Shown here: piece after piece, positions 50,005-63,201 of the stretch
Position numbering within the stretch: position 1 is the stretch's first letter
Layout: every line of letters begins with the position of its first letter
From: Psoroptes ovis
Lineage: Eukaryota; Arthropoda; Arachnida; Sarcoptiformes; Psoroptidae
Assembly (NCBI GenBank): GCA_002943765.1
Contig: PQWQ01000001.1
Coordinates: 186,001-250,000 of the forward strand
DNA: 64,000 bases
Reading direction: 5' to 3'
Translations under genes and position numbers: made by a program
Notes under the pieces: generated by a model
The model's input: only the letters and a program-made list of their open reading frames with translations
Database searches by the model: none
What the model was told of the DNA's origin: nothing

Positions 50005-50084
50005 AGGTTGTCCGAAAAGTTTTTGCTAATATTTTTACCATAACAATCTACTAATTCGACAGGCATGAACTTTTCGGACAGCCT
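50005..50084. mobile_element. 80-bp palindromic MITE, unusual interior
   Basis: Ends AGGTTGTCCGAAAAGTTTTT and GAACTTTTCGGACAGCCT are standard, but the interior (TAACAATCTACTAATTCGAC) fits none of types A, B or C. Confidence 0.8.
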
Positions 50085-51515
50085 AATAATATTTGTTGGT
50101 CTTTTTTTTCGTTGAATTTTTTTTTTGGCTTCTTCCTTCCGATAACAAGCAAAGATGATTATGATTATATGATGCTGGTCATCATGATGATGATGATTAT
50201 GGACAGAAATTAAGGGGAAAACTAAAGCAAAACCCATAATGTTTTCCATTTTTTTGGGGTCGAAAATGAATTTTTATTTTAATAATTGTTATAACCGTTA
50301 TAATAATCATAATAATAATAAGGAAATAACTAATCGAAAATTGGGAAAAAAGATAATAGACTTTTTGATAAATTATTATTATTATTATGTAATATGTAAT
50401 ATCTCTGTGTATAATATGTAATGGGTATTATAAAATAAGAGAGAGATATGAGAATGAATTCATCGATATATATTCGACCACTAAAAACAAATAAGATATG
50501 TAAACATTTAAACTAAATATTAAACTGATCAACGAAAATGATTCGAAATATCAAAGACAAATGATTGCAAGTAAATACAAGTAAATACAATGCTAATATC
50601 ATTATTTTGAAACCAAAAATGAATCGAAAATTCAATTCACAAATTGAATGGTCACAATTTTAATCATCATTTTTATTATTATCATTATTACCATTGATGG
50701 TACACGGATGATGATGATAATATTGACCATTTTTAGGGGCCATTTCTAACACCATTCATTGACCATTGGTTTTTGAATTAATTTCGATATCGAAACCCTA
50801 CAATTATTATCCAAAGAATCCAACGATCCAAAAATCAAATAACAATAATAATAAATGATAAAAATTCTATCAATTTTATGGATTTTCTTTGAAATTTCCT
50901 CAGAACAATTCGGATATATTAGCATTGAATCGGATAAGAATTCATCCGCATTTTCAAAGCGGAATTGAATCGTGTGTTCTAGGGGTCTTTTATTCATTTT
51001 GATTATTGAAAAAAAAAGAAATTTAAATGTTTTCATCATTTTTCAGGGTACATCAAGCTTTTCAAATATTATTAAAAATGGAAATGTTTAAAATCCTGGC
51101 GAAAAAAATGTCCTGACTGAAAAATGAATGCAATGAAATGCAATACAACGAACAATGTCAACAACATTTGTTTATTTCTTCATTGTTGTTGTTGTTGTTA
51201 TCGTTTGAATTTGAATTTGAATTTGAATTCAAATAGAAAAATCATAATAATAAAAATTGAAATTTTTAAAATTTTAAACTTTTAAATCTAACAAAAGGTA
51301 AATATTAAATTATTACTATTATTAAAAATATGACAATAAATAGGCAAAAATACTTGAATTTTGGCATATGTTACACACTGACACACACACTGAGACAAAC
51401 TGTAAACAAGCACATGTATTTTGAATATTTCAAATTTTGAATCTGTTTTATCATTTGAAGATGAATTAAAAAAAACATTTCAATTTAAAAACTTTTCATT
51501 TTCAAAAAAAATATT

Positions 51516-51602
51516 AGGTTGTCCCATAAGTTCTTGCTGTTTTTTCGAATGAAATATAATGAAAAAAAATTTAAAAAACAGCAAGAACTTATGGGACAAC
51601 CT
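51516..51602. mobile_element. 87-bp palindromic MITE, type C with longer loop
   Basis: AGGTTGTCCCATAAGTTCTT and AAGAACTTATGGGACAACCT match perfectly; the central loop is about ten bases longer than usual. Confidence 0.9.
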
Positions 51603-52489
51603 AATACATTCAAAAAAAATTGTCAAACAAAACAAAACATATGAACAAATCGAGGAAAAAATAAATGTGAAAATTGAAATCCATCTGAAAATCTATTTTT
51701 TTCGAGTATCAATTTTTCATATTTATCCAAAGCAAAGCATTTAAATGTGATTATTATTATTAGTGTTTGCATCAATACTTTCGATTAATCAATGAATAAA
51801 TCAATTCAATGAATTGTTCGATAATTTCTCAAAGGAAAAAAATATTATTGGAAATTAATTGATTGTTTCTCGCTATGGTCATTTCATATTTTCATCATCA
51901 TTAATTCATTGATTCCATCTTTCATTTTTCATATTATTTCGTATTTATTTGAACTTTTATCCTTAAACATTTATTTATTTTCATCTCTGTGTGTTTCTTC
52001 TTCTCCTCTTTCATTCATTCATATTCAAGACTATTCAAGACTATTCAAGTGCCAAGCTAGCTAATTAATGACGTGTAAAAAATTAATATGATTATGAACA
52101 ACACTGCTTAATAATTTCATAGATGTTTAAGATATACGATATATGAAAGCGTTTCATTTGATTCATTTTGAACCATTGTGAATAGTGAAGCTTGATATAT
52201 GAATACAAATAATTTTATGCTTGAAAATCATCATTTATTATCATTTCTTATTGTTTGTACAACAATAAGATATGAAGAAAAAAGCTTGGAAAAATATCCA
52301 AAAAAGAAAAGAAATGAACGAAAAACATGATAAGAATATAAGAATATATCCTTACTTATACTTAATAATTATCATTATTACTGCTGTTTATTGTTATTTG
52401 TTATTCGTTGTTCTTGCTGTTTGTTGTTGTATCAATTGATTATTCTTTATGAATGCATTCAATTCGATTCAATTTGAATTTTTTGTATC

Positions 52490-52565
52490 AGGTCGTCCGA
52501 TAAGTTCTTGTCGATTTTCTCATTATTTCCCTACGATATAATCGGCAAAAACTTTTCGGACAATC
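52490..52565 (+). mobile_element. 76-bp palindromic MITE, type A interior
   Basis: AGGTCGTCCGATAAGTTCTT and AACTTTTCGGACAATCT, with CTACGATATAATCGG inside. Confidence 0.85.
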
Positions 52566-53405
52566 TAATATTTTACTTTTATTATTAAACAAAATACAAA
52601 ATTATCAAAACATGAATTGATGCAAGGCAAGGAAAGGCAGGAAAGGCAGAGAGACAATGATATCAACGGAAAATTCCATCGAAAAAATTAAAATTGAAAT
52701 GTTTTTTGACCGAATTCTGTACTTTGGTTTTGGGTTTTGTTGTATTCAATATTCATTTTGATATTTGATTCAAAATGGATCAAAACTGAATGAAAACATG
52801 AATTTCTTTAGTCTTTCCCTCGTCTTTCATTCTTATTCATTTATTTTACATTTTAACGATGTTAAATTTTCTTTATCTTTTTCTTCGAAAGAAAAAACGA
52901 AGATAAAATTTCCAGTAATCGAATCATCATCATCATAACTGAATAACATATGAAACATGTGGTCAATGTCCAAGCAAACAAACAAACAAATTCCAAATCG
53001 AAATGATTTTGGAAATTGATCGGATCTTTTTATCTCTTATTTTTTCGGATCGTATCATTTGAAATGTATGTTTATTTGTGTGAGGGTTTTGTGTATTGGT
53101 ACATTCATACAAATACAAATTCAAATACGAAAAAAAATACCCAGAAAATTTTCCAATTCTTTTGATAAGAAGAATTTTACAAAGAAAACAAGATGAAGAT
53201 GAATAAGAATAAGACGAAGAAGAAGAAGAACAAGACATCATTTTTGACTCAATTCAATTCATATAATGATGATGATGATGATGATGATAATAATAATAAT
53301 CATGATAATAATATTAAGTAATAATCATAAGTAAAAATACGACGATTCTGAATGTAAAAAGGCGAAATTGCCGATGCAGATACATTTAAATCGAGATGAA
53401 TAATA

Positions 53406-53408
<3 letters not shown>

Positions 53409-53436
<28 letters not shown>
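53409..53436. repeat. (GA)n microsatellite
   Basis: About 14 GA dinucleotides in a row. Confidence 0.9.
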
Positions 53437-53439
<3 letters not shown>

Positions 53440-53833
53440 AAGAAACCAAAGAAATAAGAAACGAATTCAAAGGAAACTCAATGAAACGAAATGAATTGGA
53501 AGAATATTGAATTCTGAATTCTGGAATCGAATTCAATATTTCAATATTCGGAATTCAAAATCCGAAAAAAAATTGAATTCAATGGTATATTTATACGATT
53601 TTCTTCGTTTTCGTTGTCGATGTTTGAATTGAATTGAATTTGGAATATTTTTCAATGCTTTCTAAGAAGACATTGCTTTGAAATATTCATTTATTTATTT
53701 ATTTATTTATTTGTATGTTCGAAAAGAATTTTGTTACATTGAAAATGATTATGATGAAATGATGATCATGATCATGATCATGATGATCGTCGTTCATCAT
53801 CATCATCATATTATTATTATGAATGGATACATG

Positions 53834-53892
53834 TATTGAATTCAATTCAATGAATTCAATGAATTCATTGAATTCAATGAATTCAATTGAAT
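53834..53892. repeat. GAATTC-based palindromic repeat
   Basis: Overlapping ATTGAATTCAAT and CAATGAATTCATTG words give many nested palindromes in 59 bp. Confidence 0.8.
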
Positions 53893-54214
53893 CTTTGGAA
53901 AAAGAAAAAACAAGAATATTTTTCGTGCTTTTCTCGGTCTTAATATACATCAGAAATGGCTATTTTGTTCAATCAATGTTTTTTGTTTGTTTGTTTATCG
54001 TTGTTTTTTAGTCGATTTAGATTTGTTCACTAATAATAACGATATTGAACGATAATGATGATAATAATATTGATGATAATTCGTTGTTTGTTTGGTCATG
54101 ATGATGGTTTATGTTGATATTATTGTTATTATTATCATTATAATCATTATCATTATCATTGAATTATTTTTGAGCTTCTTTCTTTTCAATTTTTTTTTAT
54201 TTCAATAATATATT

Positions 54215-54290
54215 AGGTTGTCCGAAAAGTTCATTTGGCTTAATCAATAGAGTTGCTCATGAAAATCGGCCAAAACTTTTCGGACAACCT
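54215..54290 (+). mobile_element. 76-bp palindromic MITE, type B consensus-like
   Basis: AGGTTGTCCGAAAAGTTCAT, GCTTAATCAATAGAGTTGCT and CTTTTCGGACAACCT, with flanks AATATATTA/TAATATATT. It is the best type B exemplar. Confidence 0.9.
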
Positions 54291-55426
54291 AATATATTTT
54301 TTTATGCAATGTATTATCACAATGAATCAATAAAATAAAATAAATGAATTCAATTGTTAATGTGATTCGATTGGATTTGGTAAAATCTTTATTCATTGAA
54401 GTAAAGAAGTACAAAAGACAACGGTATTTCACTGTCATCGTCATCGTCATCGATTTTCGTGTAACCAAAGAAAAAGGGAAAAAAATTAACATCAAATGAT
54501 CATAATAATATCTAAGACATGATAATAATCATGATGATGATGACAAAAATCGAATAATGATAATGACAATGATGATGATTGAAGATTCGATGAATCACCA
54601 ATCAATGATTTAATTTTATTATTTGTAAAAATTGAAAAAAAAGTAAATCAATTTGAATTTCAAAATACATTGATGAATAGTCTCATTTCAGTGGTCATGA
54701 ATGATCAAAATTGAAAAATTTCATTTCAAAAATCAACTTTTCAAAGCATTTATTGGACTTTAACTATGAAAAGTGGTTTTTTTTGCTTGGAAAAAAACAT
54801 TTTTTGATCATCTTTGAGCATCCGTTTCATCGAGAGAATAGATGAATAGATAATATCGCCAATCAATCAATCAATCAATCAATCGAAGGAAATTTATAAA
54901 AATTTCTTAGAAATGATCGATATTGTGGTCATCGATATCGATTGTTTATTTCACATTCAATTTTCTTTTTTTACCAGCTTTGAATTTTCAAAGATTCAAG
55001 ATTTTTATCTTATTTTTTCTTGGAAAATACCTTTGATTCAAAGGCATTGTTATAGGTACAAAGGTATTGTTGTTTTTGGCTTGAATTAACCTTTTTTTTT
55101 TGATTGTTCAACCATCATCATTATTCTTCGGTGACCTCAAGATAACCAATAAAGTAAGCACATTATCAAACCACAAACAGGACACAATTGATGTGCCAAA
55201 GATGATTTGTGCGAAGATAGATTTGCATCAGCAAATCAAAGATATCAGAAAATTAGATCAGATAAATTTTTCATTTTAATTTTCATCGAGAAAACGTGAA
55301 AATTTTCTGGTTATTAACCTTAAACCTGTGAATATAAACAATACAAATCATTCATTCATTTTACCCGATTTCAAGCTCTGTGTTATTTATGGCTCTGTGT
55401 TCTGATGTTCACACAAATCAAGATAT

Positions 55427-56703
55427 TACCTTGTCCGGAGTAAAGTTAGGAGTGTTCAAATTCAATTTTTTCAAAAACTATTGAAGATGTCTTAGCGAAA
55501 CTTTAACATAATAAAATTTAGTTTTCTTCAAACCTTATGAATGATTTTCAAGGCCCAAGTACCCTAGGGACCTTGTCAAAATGGCCCTTTTGCAAATTGT
55601 TCAAAATGACCAAATTAGCAGTATTTTTGGAAATATTTAAATTTTGTAATCGAATGCTTGAAATCCATATTTTCACGAGACAAGACAGTTTTGGTCACAA
55701 AAATTATGACCTGGGTCATATTGACCCGACTTTAAATGTCAAAATAGTTTTTCAGGGATAATCACGTGACAACTTAATTTTCATGGAACCAAACATTATC
55801 AAGAAGAATATTATATCCTTGCAGTCTTTTTCAACCATTCTTACGGGGCCATGGGTCCCGATTAACGTCCTATGGGCCTTGGTTGTTATTGCTTAATTTT
55901 CGTGCCAGAGATGCCGAAAGACGATGACAAGGATATCCATGGTCATGATGAGAATGCTATTCTCTCACCCGATCCCTGTTGTAAAAATTTTGGTCCTAGC
56001 TCTTCTTTAACTGGGTGAAATTTCCACTTCCTTCAACAAGAGAATGCTGTAGTGGGGCCCAGAATTTTTCAGTGGGAGAAATGTGTCACTATCACTTTGA
56101 GAGACGTGTTGAGCAAAGTGAACTCTTGTGACATCAATCTTTTTTCAAAGTGATTTGGTCTTGGGTCCCAATGTTGGATTTGAATTTTTCGAAATCTGAC
56201 TTGCTTTGATTTTAGGGGTGTAATGTTCCACACACTGCTCCTAGGAACTTCAAATTTGAGGGACAGATCACCAACATTCCAGGCTCTTACATTCTTGAAA
56301 CATTTTTTTGATTCCTCGGATTCTCGGGTCTTTTTCAACCCTTAAACAAACGACTAGTCTTCGATCATTTTTAAGCTTTTTCTCCTACTGATGATTGATA
56401 TCATCGATTTTTCTTCTGTTTTCTGAGAATATCCTAGGCCCATCAAAATTTCCCACAATTGTTTTTGGATTCTGGAAGCTGTGAATCCTGGAATTTTGAT
56501 GATTTTGTCAAAATCATGCTGTTTTTATTGGACCTTTTTAAAATGGGCCACTCTAGGGTCATCTCTGAGGGAAATTCGAAAATTCTTTTTTTTTCGATGA
56601 AGCATTAGTCCCAGTACTAGTGGTGAAAATTTGGTCCCGAAACATCAAGCGATTGCTGAATTATTTAGATAGATGTCACCCTAACTTTACGCCGGACAAG
56701 GTA
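55427..56703. mobile_element. 1.27-kb DNA transposon with about 25-bp terminal inverted repeats, apparently non-autonomous
   Basis: Left end (from 55429) CCTTGTCCGGAGTAAAGTTA and right end (to 56701) TAACTTTACGCCGGACAAGG are inverted with one mismatch in 20 and pair a little further in. Each end is preceded or followed by TA (55427-55428 and 56702-56703), consistent with a TA target duplication as in Tc1/mariner-like elements. The interior is visibly richer in G+C than the flanks, with words such as GGGCCATGGGTCCC. Frames at 55537-55761 (plus) and 56069-56338 (minus) show no DDE/D transposase motif that I can see. It is best described as a non-autonomous or decayed element; the superfamily is uncertain. 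Confidence 0.8.
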
Positions 56704-58020
56704 ATATTAAGATTGAATGTTTTTAGATAAAATAAGAAATGAGATATGAAATGATGAACAAATGAATCATTTGTTCATATTTATTTATTCGTTATCATCA
56801 TTATCATTATTAGACTGAGTGATAATGGTAATATACACAAAATACAATGGAAAAATTTTTTCAAAAAAATATTTCATTAAAAACATTGAATTCGTTCAAA
56901 TTGCAAATTGCAAATTCGGTTTATTTGCCTTAATATGAGATGAATATGCTTGAAAGCATTGAAAACACACTAAATCTCCATGATCATCATCATCATTGAA
57001 TTAATAATTGTGTCTCGAATTAGTTAATTTTCATTTTTTTTAATGAAATTCTAATTTTCAAAATTTTTGAATATTTTCACACCAAACATTTTTGTCCTGG
57101 TGTCAAATGATGTTCGTGTCGTTTTGTTTCTGTTTTCAGACATGGTCATATTAATGCAAGAACAGAATGTTCAGATTGCTTGATGGCCACATTTATTCAA
57201 TCATCCATCCGTAAAATGGCCATGTACATCGGCCATCAGCCATCATACATAAAAACATCATAATCAAAATCTGGAAAATCAAACCCTGAAATTGCCTGGG
57301 CAACGGCTTGAAATTTGAAATTTTAGAAATTTTAAATTTTTCGAAAAATTCCTTCGTAAAAATAGGACTAAAATACCAGAAAATTTAATTGCACTGGACA
57401 ACCGATCATAATTGCAGTGAACAACCCGAAAATTTTTTTTGAAAAATTCAAACAATGATCGATTTAAAGGTTTTTTTTTATTTCATTTAATTCATCTCTA
57501 CACCGATAAACACTCGACAACATTATAACGACAACATGAAATAATAACAGTGATTAATTACAAGCAGACACACACACGCACACAATTAATGGGCCAATTT
57601 ATTCTCTTGATTCAAATATCACTAACGTCAATCAAATTTTTTTTTAGGAAAATCTAAATCAAATATCAAAACATTTAATGTTTAATTATCATTGATAGCT
57701 GGTAAATTGATCAATGTTGTTGTAATGATTGATAAACAATGGGAAAAATGACTAAAAAACTATCGAAAATTTTGAAAATTTTCAAAAATATATCAAATAA
57801 TAACAATAACAAATGTAAATTGAAATACCAGAAGCATCAAAATTTTCAATATTAAATTGTTTTGAATTTAAATTCATCATTTTTTTTTTCGATTATTATT
57901 CGATCATTGTTATTGGTTATTATTATCATTATTTTTAAACGAATATTTATTTCAAAATATATTCATTTTGACGAAAACATTAAACTATCAAATGTATTCG
58001 ATAATATCAATAATAATATT

Positions 58021-58096
58021 GGGTTGTCCCATAAGTTATTGCCGATTTTCTAATGATTTTCTACGATATAACTGGTAAGAACTTATCGGACAACCT
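58021..58096 (+). mobile_element. 76-bp palindromic MITE, type A interior with type C left end
   Basis: Left GGGTTGTCCCATAAGTTATT is type C-like, the interior CTACGATATAACTGG is type A, and the right is GAACTTATCGGACAACCT. A chimera. Confidence 0.85.
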
Positions 58097-59235
58097 AATA
58101 ATCAATAATGGTTGATAATGATTGATAATAATTGATAATCATAACGAATCACCATGTAATATTAGTTATAAATATGTGTGCGATTAAGTGTTTCTTGGTT
58201 GTTCATGCTTCAAAATGCTATATTTTAAATGTAATTTATACATATTATGATAATAATGAATGATAATGAACTATGACTTCGAACAACAATGGTTTGCATG
58301 CATTTAAATCAAATGCGACTGAATATATTGAATATTTGTTATTAGAAAATTTGTAAAAATAGGAAAATAGGTATTTCCTCCCTCTGTAAAATTCATTAAA
58401 TCACTCACAAGCACTCATATCCTACTAAAAAAAAACAGGAAAAATTCATGAATAAACATTGGAATTTTAAATTATTTTATCGTTCAAATATTCGTTCAAA
58501 CAATTATTGTAACACCTGTCGATATTTTTTCGATTTTTTTCAAACACACAGACTTCATTGTTTTTCTGGTGTATCGATTGGAATAAATTACAGCGAAAAA
58601 TTCTTTAGCAAACTATGGCAAGCAAGCATGCTATCGAATATGCATGATATTGAATAATATGCGCCACACACACACACAGACATGATAATGTTATGATCAT
58701 TTCTCTGCCAATCATTTCGTTTCTTGGCTGATAATCATTTGATAATCATGATCATCACACAAACAAAAATAAAGAAAAATATTCAACAAAAAATAAATGA
58801 ATGAATGAATAAATAAATGATCAATCAAATATTGTGAATGTAATAATAATAATTATACACTCTGTGATTGTATTCATTCTGGTCGGATTTTATTTGTGTG
58901 AAAATTCTTGACCAGAACATCTTGATATTTCAAACCAAAGGTTCAAAGATTGTGGTCATCAAAATTCAGGACAATTTGATCAGAAATTCCTGTTCAACTT
59001 TGCTTAATTTTAAGCTTCAAAGCCTGGAATTTCTTCAAAGACTTTGCCATCTTCAGCCATAGATAATGGCATTCAAACAACTAACATTCTGAACTGTTTT
59101 AATTGTCGCTTATTCTTGTTGTTGGCCATAAAAGTTGTGAATATTTTTCAATTATTTTGGCACATAAAATAAACAGAATTGAAATAAACAGAATATTCAC
59201 ATTCACTCTCATGGGTCCTTTTTTGTCATTTTGGT

Positions 59236-59248
59236 TTAAATAAATGAA

Positions 59249-59279
<31 letters not shown>

Positions 59280-59282
59280 ATA
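59236..59282. repeat. (TAAA)n microsatellite
   Basis: About 11 tetranucleotides, ending directly against the next mini-element. Confidence 0.9.
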
Positions 59283-59284
59283 TT

Positions 59285-59360
59285 AGGATGTCCCATAAGT
59301 TCTTGCTGATTTTTCAATAATTTTCTACGATATAACCGACAAGAACTTATGGGACAACCC
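59285..59360 (+). mobile_element. 76-bp palindromic MITE, type A interior with type C ends
   Basis: AGGATGTCCCATAAGTTCTT and AAGAACTTATGGGACAACCC enclose CTACGATATAACCG. Inserted at the end of the TAAA microsatellite. Confidence 0.85.
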
Positions 59361-59881
59361 AATATGTTTCTTGTTTTGAATCATGTGGTGAATTTGATAT
59401 CACAGAATGATTATAGAATGGAATAAAAAATTAAATGAAAAATGGAATAAAAAATAATGAAATCAAGTGTCAAATTAAATTTTCAAAACAATTAATTTTC
59501 AATTTTCATCATTAAAACAGTCAGAGATGATGATGATGATGATGATAATGTGTTTTAGAAAATTTCTCGGGTACTTTCAATGATAATTATCATCAAAAAA
59601 AATGAAACTTTTCTCCGGGCTCGAACCATTCAATTTATCGGGCTAAAAAATTGTCAAAAATAATTTCAATTCCTCGCTCATTCGTAAGACGATATCAAAT
59701 TCACCACCATTCTTTTCTGCTGAAAATTATTGGATCAAGTTTGGCGGATAAAATACTGGTCATGTGGCCAAAAAAGATGACCGCAAAATTATATCAGCAA
59801 GAGTCAATAGTCAATCACATGATACTCAGCAAGCAAACTAAACAGAAAATCGAGAATCAGAATTATATACGAGAAAATATT

Positions 59882-59957
59882 AGGCTGTCCGGAAAGTTTT
59901 GGTCAATTTTCATTAGCAACTTTATTCATAAAGCGGAATAAACTTTTAGGACAGCCT
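59882..59957 (-). mobile_element. 76-bp palindromic MITE, type B interior, reversed
   Basis: AGGCTGTCCGGAAAGTTTTG, CATTAGCAACTTTATTCATA and ACTTTTAGGACAGCCT. The left AGGCTG is mirrored by the right CAGCCT. Confidence 0.85.
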
Positions 59958-60048
59958 AATACTACGATCCGTAACGATTTCGTGACCGGTCATTATGATC
60001 GCATGTATATACTTTTGTCTAGTTTTCAAGTGCATGTTTAGTACCTTG

Positions 60049-60073
60049 CTATCTATCTATCTATCTATCTATC
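60049..60073. repeat. (TCTA)n microsatellite
   Basis: About six CTAT/TCTA tetranucleotides. Confidence 0.9.
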
Positions 60074-60234
60074 ATTGCTATCCGGTTATGATGAACAAAT
60101 ATTGAATGATGATGATAATAATAATGCAAATATCATTAAAAGTTATTATTATATTCGTATACGAATCATCAGAAAAATACACCTGACCTTTTTTTATTTT
60201 CTTTTTTGTTTAATCAAAAAAATTTTTTTTGATT

Positions 60235-60311
60235 AGGTTGTCCGGCAAGTTCTGGCCGATTTTCATGAGCAACACCAATTGATTAAGCGGAATGAACTTT
60301 ATGGACAAGCT
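60235..60311 (-). mobile_element. 77-bp palindromic MITE, type B interior, reversed
   Basis: AGGTTGTCCGGCAAGTTCTG, CATGAGCAACACCAATTGAT and CTTTATGGACAAGCT; the arms have drifted apart. Confidence 0.8.
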
Positions 60312-60641
60312 AAATATTTTTCAATATTTTTGACCATCTGGTCATTTTTTTTTCGACTTCGGGCTTCTTCTCTCGACCAATCATCATCCGAAGATTATTT
60401 TCTTCAATTTTCAATGAAATTTCAATGAAGTTTTGCACACAAATTGCCCACATAAGCATACATTAAGCATCAAACACGACTAATTTCAAAAAATTTGAAA
60501 AAATTCAAAAAACAAATCAAAATCAATTTTTTTTTAAATATTGTGATATATATTTGGTGTGAAATTAGCCTTTTATCTTCTCTAAAAAAATGAATGACCG
60601 ATCATGATGATGATAATAACAACAATGATTACAATTCAATT

Positions 60642-60716
60642 AGTCTGTCCGAAAAGTTCTGGCCAATTTTCATGTGTAACTCTATTGATCGACAGGGATT
60701 AACTTTTCGGACAACT
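60642..60716 (-). mobile_element. 75-bp palindromic MITE, type B interior, reversed, diverged
   Basis: AGTCTGTCCGAAAAGTTCTG at left and ACTTTTCGGACAACT at right; the interior CATGTGTAACTCTATTGATC is type B. Confidence 0.75.
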
Positions 60717-60966
60717 AAATAATAATAACAATTAAATCGATTATTTAAATCACGATTGTCCATTTATTTCATTCGTATTTTTTTTTGAACAATTTAACAA
60801 TTTAATTCAAAGAAAAATAAAATAAATAATCTATGAAAATGTTTGAAATATTTAAATTTTTCATTCATTCATTTATTCATTCATTCTTAATTGCAATCAA
60901 AGTTGCCATTCATTCTATTATCATCATCATTATTATTTCATTATTATTTTAAGGCAAGTAAATTTT

Positions 60967-61048
60967 AGGTTGTCCGGAAATTTCTGGCCAATTTTCATCA
61001 AGCAACTCTATTCGATTAAGCGGGATGAATTTTTCGGACGGACAACCT
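60967..61048 (-). mobile_element. 82-bp palindromic MITE, type B interior, reversed
   Basis: AGGTTGTCCGGAAATTTCTG, CAACTCTATTCGATTAAGCG, then a right end with an internal duplication CGGACGGACAACCT. Confidence 0.85.
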
Positions 61049-61588
61049 AATATTAGAAAAATTTGCCCAACCTGAACCATTTCAACAATGATGATGATTA
61101 TGATGATGATGATGATGATGATAATAAATAAATAAAATTTATTTTCTTGACATTTCATTCATATATAAAAATAAAGAAAATAAACATTTTGAATCAAACA
61201 AATAATGGATGATGATGATAATAATGTATAAGAATGAGAATATAATTTAAAATAAAATTCAAAATAAACTCAGAAAAAAAATAAAGATGTAAACTGGCAA
61301 TTTATTTATTTTTTTGCATTTGTATAACCCTGTGTTATGGCATATGCTTTCTAAATGTTTATTTATTCAAGCCATTTTCCATTCATTCATTCATTTTCTC
61401 AGTTTACACACTCATTATTGGATTGAATTTAGATTTTTTTGAATTTTTTAGATTTTTTTTGAATGGATGCGATCAATAATAATGGCAAGTGTGATTCATG
61501 GATGCTCGAAAAAACAACAGAAAAAAAAATTAAATTAATGTTGTTTCAAAAAAAAAAAATTATGCATTCATATTCGAGAATATGTATT

Positions 61589-61664
61589 AGGTTGTCCGAA
61601 AAGTTTTTGCCGATTAAATTGTAGGGAATTATCAGAAAATCGGCCAAAACTTTTCGGACAACCT
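61589..61664 (-). mobile_element. 76-bp palindromic MITE, type A interior, reversed
   Basis: AGGTTGTCCGAAAAGTTTTT and CAAAACTTTTCGGACAACCT are matched almost fully. Confidence 0.85.
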
Positions 61665-61742
61665 TTCTAATATTAGCAAAAATTAAATGAGCGAGAAAAA
61701 CAAAAATCACATTTATTCATTATCATCAAGCATTATCATAAT

Positions 61743-61819
61743 GGATTGTTACCATAAGTTATTGCCGTTTTTCGAATGAAATAAAATCTAAAAAACGGCA
61801 AGAACTTATGGGACAAGCT
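61743..61819. mobile_element. 77-bp palindromic MITE, type C, left end decayed
   Basis: GGATTGTTACCATAAGTTAT at left has three changes; the right AAGAACTTATGGGACAAGCT is near consensus. Only 78 bp from the preceding copy. Confidence 0.8.
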
Positions 61820-62145
61820 AATATTTTTTGGATAATTTATCAGAAAAAAAACAAAATAGAAATAAAACGAAAAGAAACAAATAAAGCTGTTAATGAATTA
61901 ATAAGCAATAAATAAATAATTAATTTGCCAAATTTTCTCGCAAAAATCTTAAAACACATGTAGAAAATCTCTGCATTAATTCTAAGCATTGATTTCAGCC
62001 CCAATAAAAATATCAAAAATAATAATGATAATCACAGACAAATAAATAAACAAAGAAATGAAGAGAAATTCAAACATTATTTATCGAGTTTATTCATTCA
62101 TTCATTATTATTGTCCAGTTATTTCCATAAAATAATAATTAATAT

Positions 62146-62223
62146 TGGTTTGTCCCATAAGTTCTTGCTGTTTTTAAAATTTTTTTTCCATTCGAAAAAC
62201 GGCAAGAACTTATGGGACAATCT
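62146..62223. mobile_element. 78-bp palindromic MITE, type C
   Basis: TGGTTTGTCCCATAAGTTCT at left and AAGAACTTATGGGACAATCT at right; the loop is T-rich. Confidence 0.85.
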
Positions 62224-62890
62224 AATACAATAAATGATCTTTTGTTTTATCGGAGTAAATTTGAAATATTCATTTTGCAATATTTGCAATATTTGTATAC
62301 AGTGTGTCTGCTCAATCGAATATTTTTCAAATGTGGTTTCAATGCATTCATTTCGATGGTATTTTTGCATTTAATTCAAATGGAAGCATCAGAAAATGTA
62401 AAAATGAATATTTATGTGCAGAAGATAATGATGTAAATGATGTAAAATACCAATGAAATACCATTGAAATACCATTTTGAAATACCATTGAAAATATGAA
62501 ATTGAATCATATGCATGAACGATAAATAATAATAATGAAGAAGAACAATACAATATTTTTCATTGAAGGACAAATTAATAAATTTCAAATATTATTATTT
62601 TCATTTGAATATTTGTAAAAATAAATAAATTTCAATGTTTCAATATTTGATTCAGTGTTTGTTCAGCATGTTGATTCAGTGTTTGTTTTTTCGTTTGATA
62701 TTCATACGTTTGAATTCATATTTTTATTCCCTTCAAAGATCATCGATGAGTGTATGGTGGAGATGGAATTGAATGACAATTTTTCAAATAAATTTCAATT
62801 TTTCTCATTTCATTTCATTGTGTTTTGTTTGTCTTCAAACAAACCAAAACAGACACAGGCAAACAAGCAAACAATAATAATTTCAATATT

Positions 62891-62968
62891 AAATTGTCCG
62901 GAAAGTTCTGGTCGATTTTCATGAGCTCAATATATTGATTAAGCCAGAATAAACTTTTCGGACAACCT
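62891..62968 (-). mobile_element. 78-bp palindromic MITE, type B interior, reversed
   Basis: AAATTGTCCGGAAAGTTCTG, CATGAGCTCAATATATTGAT and CTTTTCGGACAACCT. Confidence 0.8.
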
Positions 62969-63201
62969 AATATCGATATGAAGCCAGTGAAAATATTTCA
63001 ATTTTTGAAATATGAAAAAATATATGAAATTTTGGAAAATTTTGTTTTTCATCAAATATCAATCGGAATAATTGAATCGAGAGAATGAATGAATGAATGA
63101 CTGAAATGATAAATAAATAAATAAATAAATAATTTTTCATGTTTTCTGGTCAAAATGATAATTTTTTTTTCTTGGCCTGTTTATTTGATATAACATATAT
63201 T

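Larger units (their letters stand above)
44359..55426. other. 11-kb gene-free region with dispersed mini-elements
   Basis: No gene is supported. It holds eleven palindromic mini-elements (each listed), a 10-bp alternating repeat (44951-45002), a 22-bp A run (49394-49415), a GA run (53409-53436) and a GAATTC-based palindromic repeat (53834-53892). Open frames are AT-rich chance frames or run through mini-elements. Confidence 0.5.

Noticed and set aside
56069..56338. Transposase fragment inside the 1.27-kb element
   Set aside because: The frame has no DDE/D spacing or helix-turn-helix motif that I can see, and the opposite strand has an equally long frame.
59617..59628. tRNA B-box-like word (GGTTCGAGCC on the minus strand)
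   Set aside because: No matching acceptor or anticodon stems can be built around it.
59651..59941. 96-codon frame upstream of a mini-element
   Set aside because: Runs into the element at its end and has no recognisable domain.
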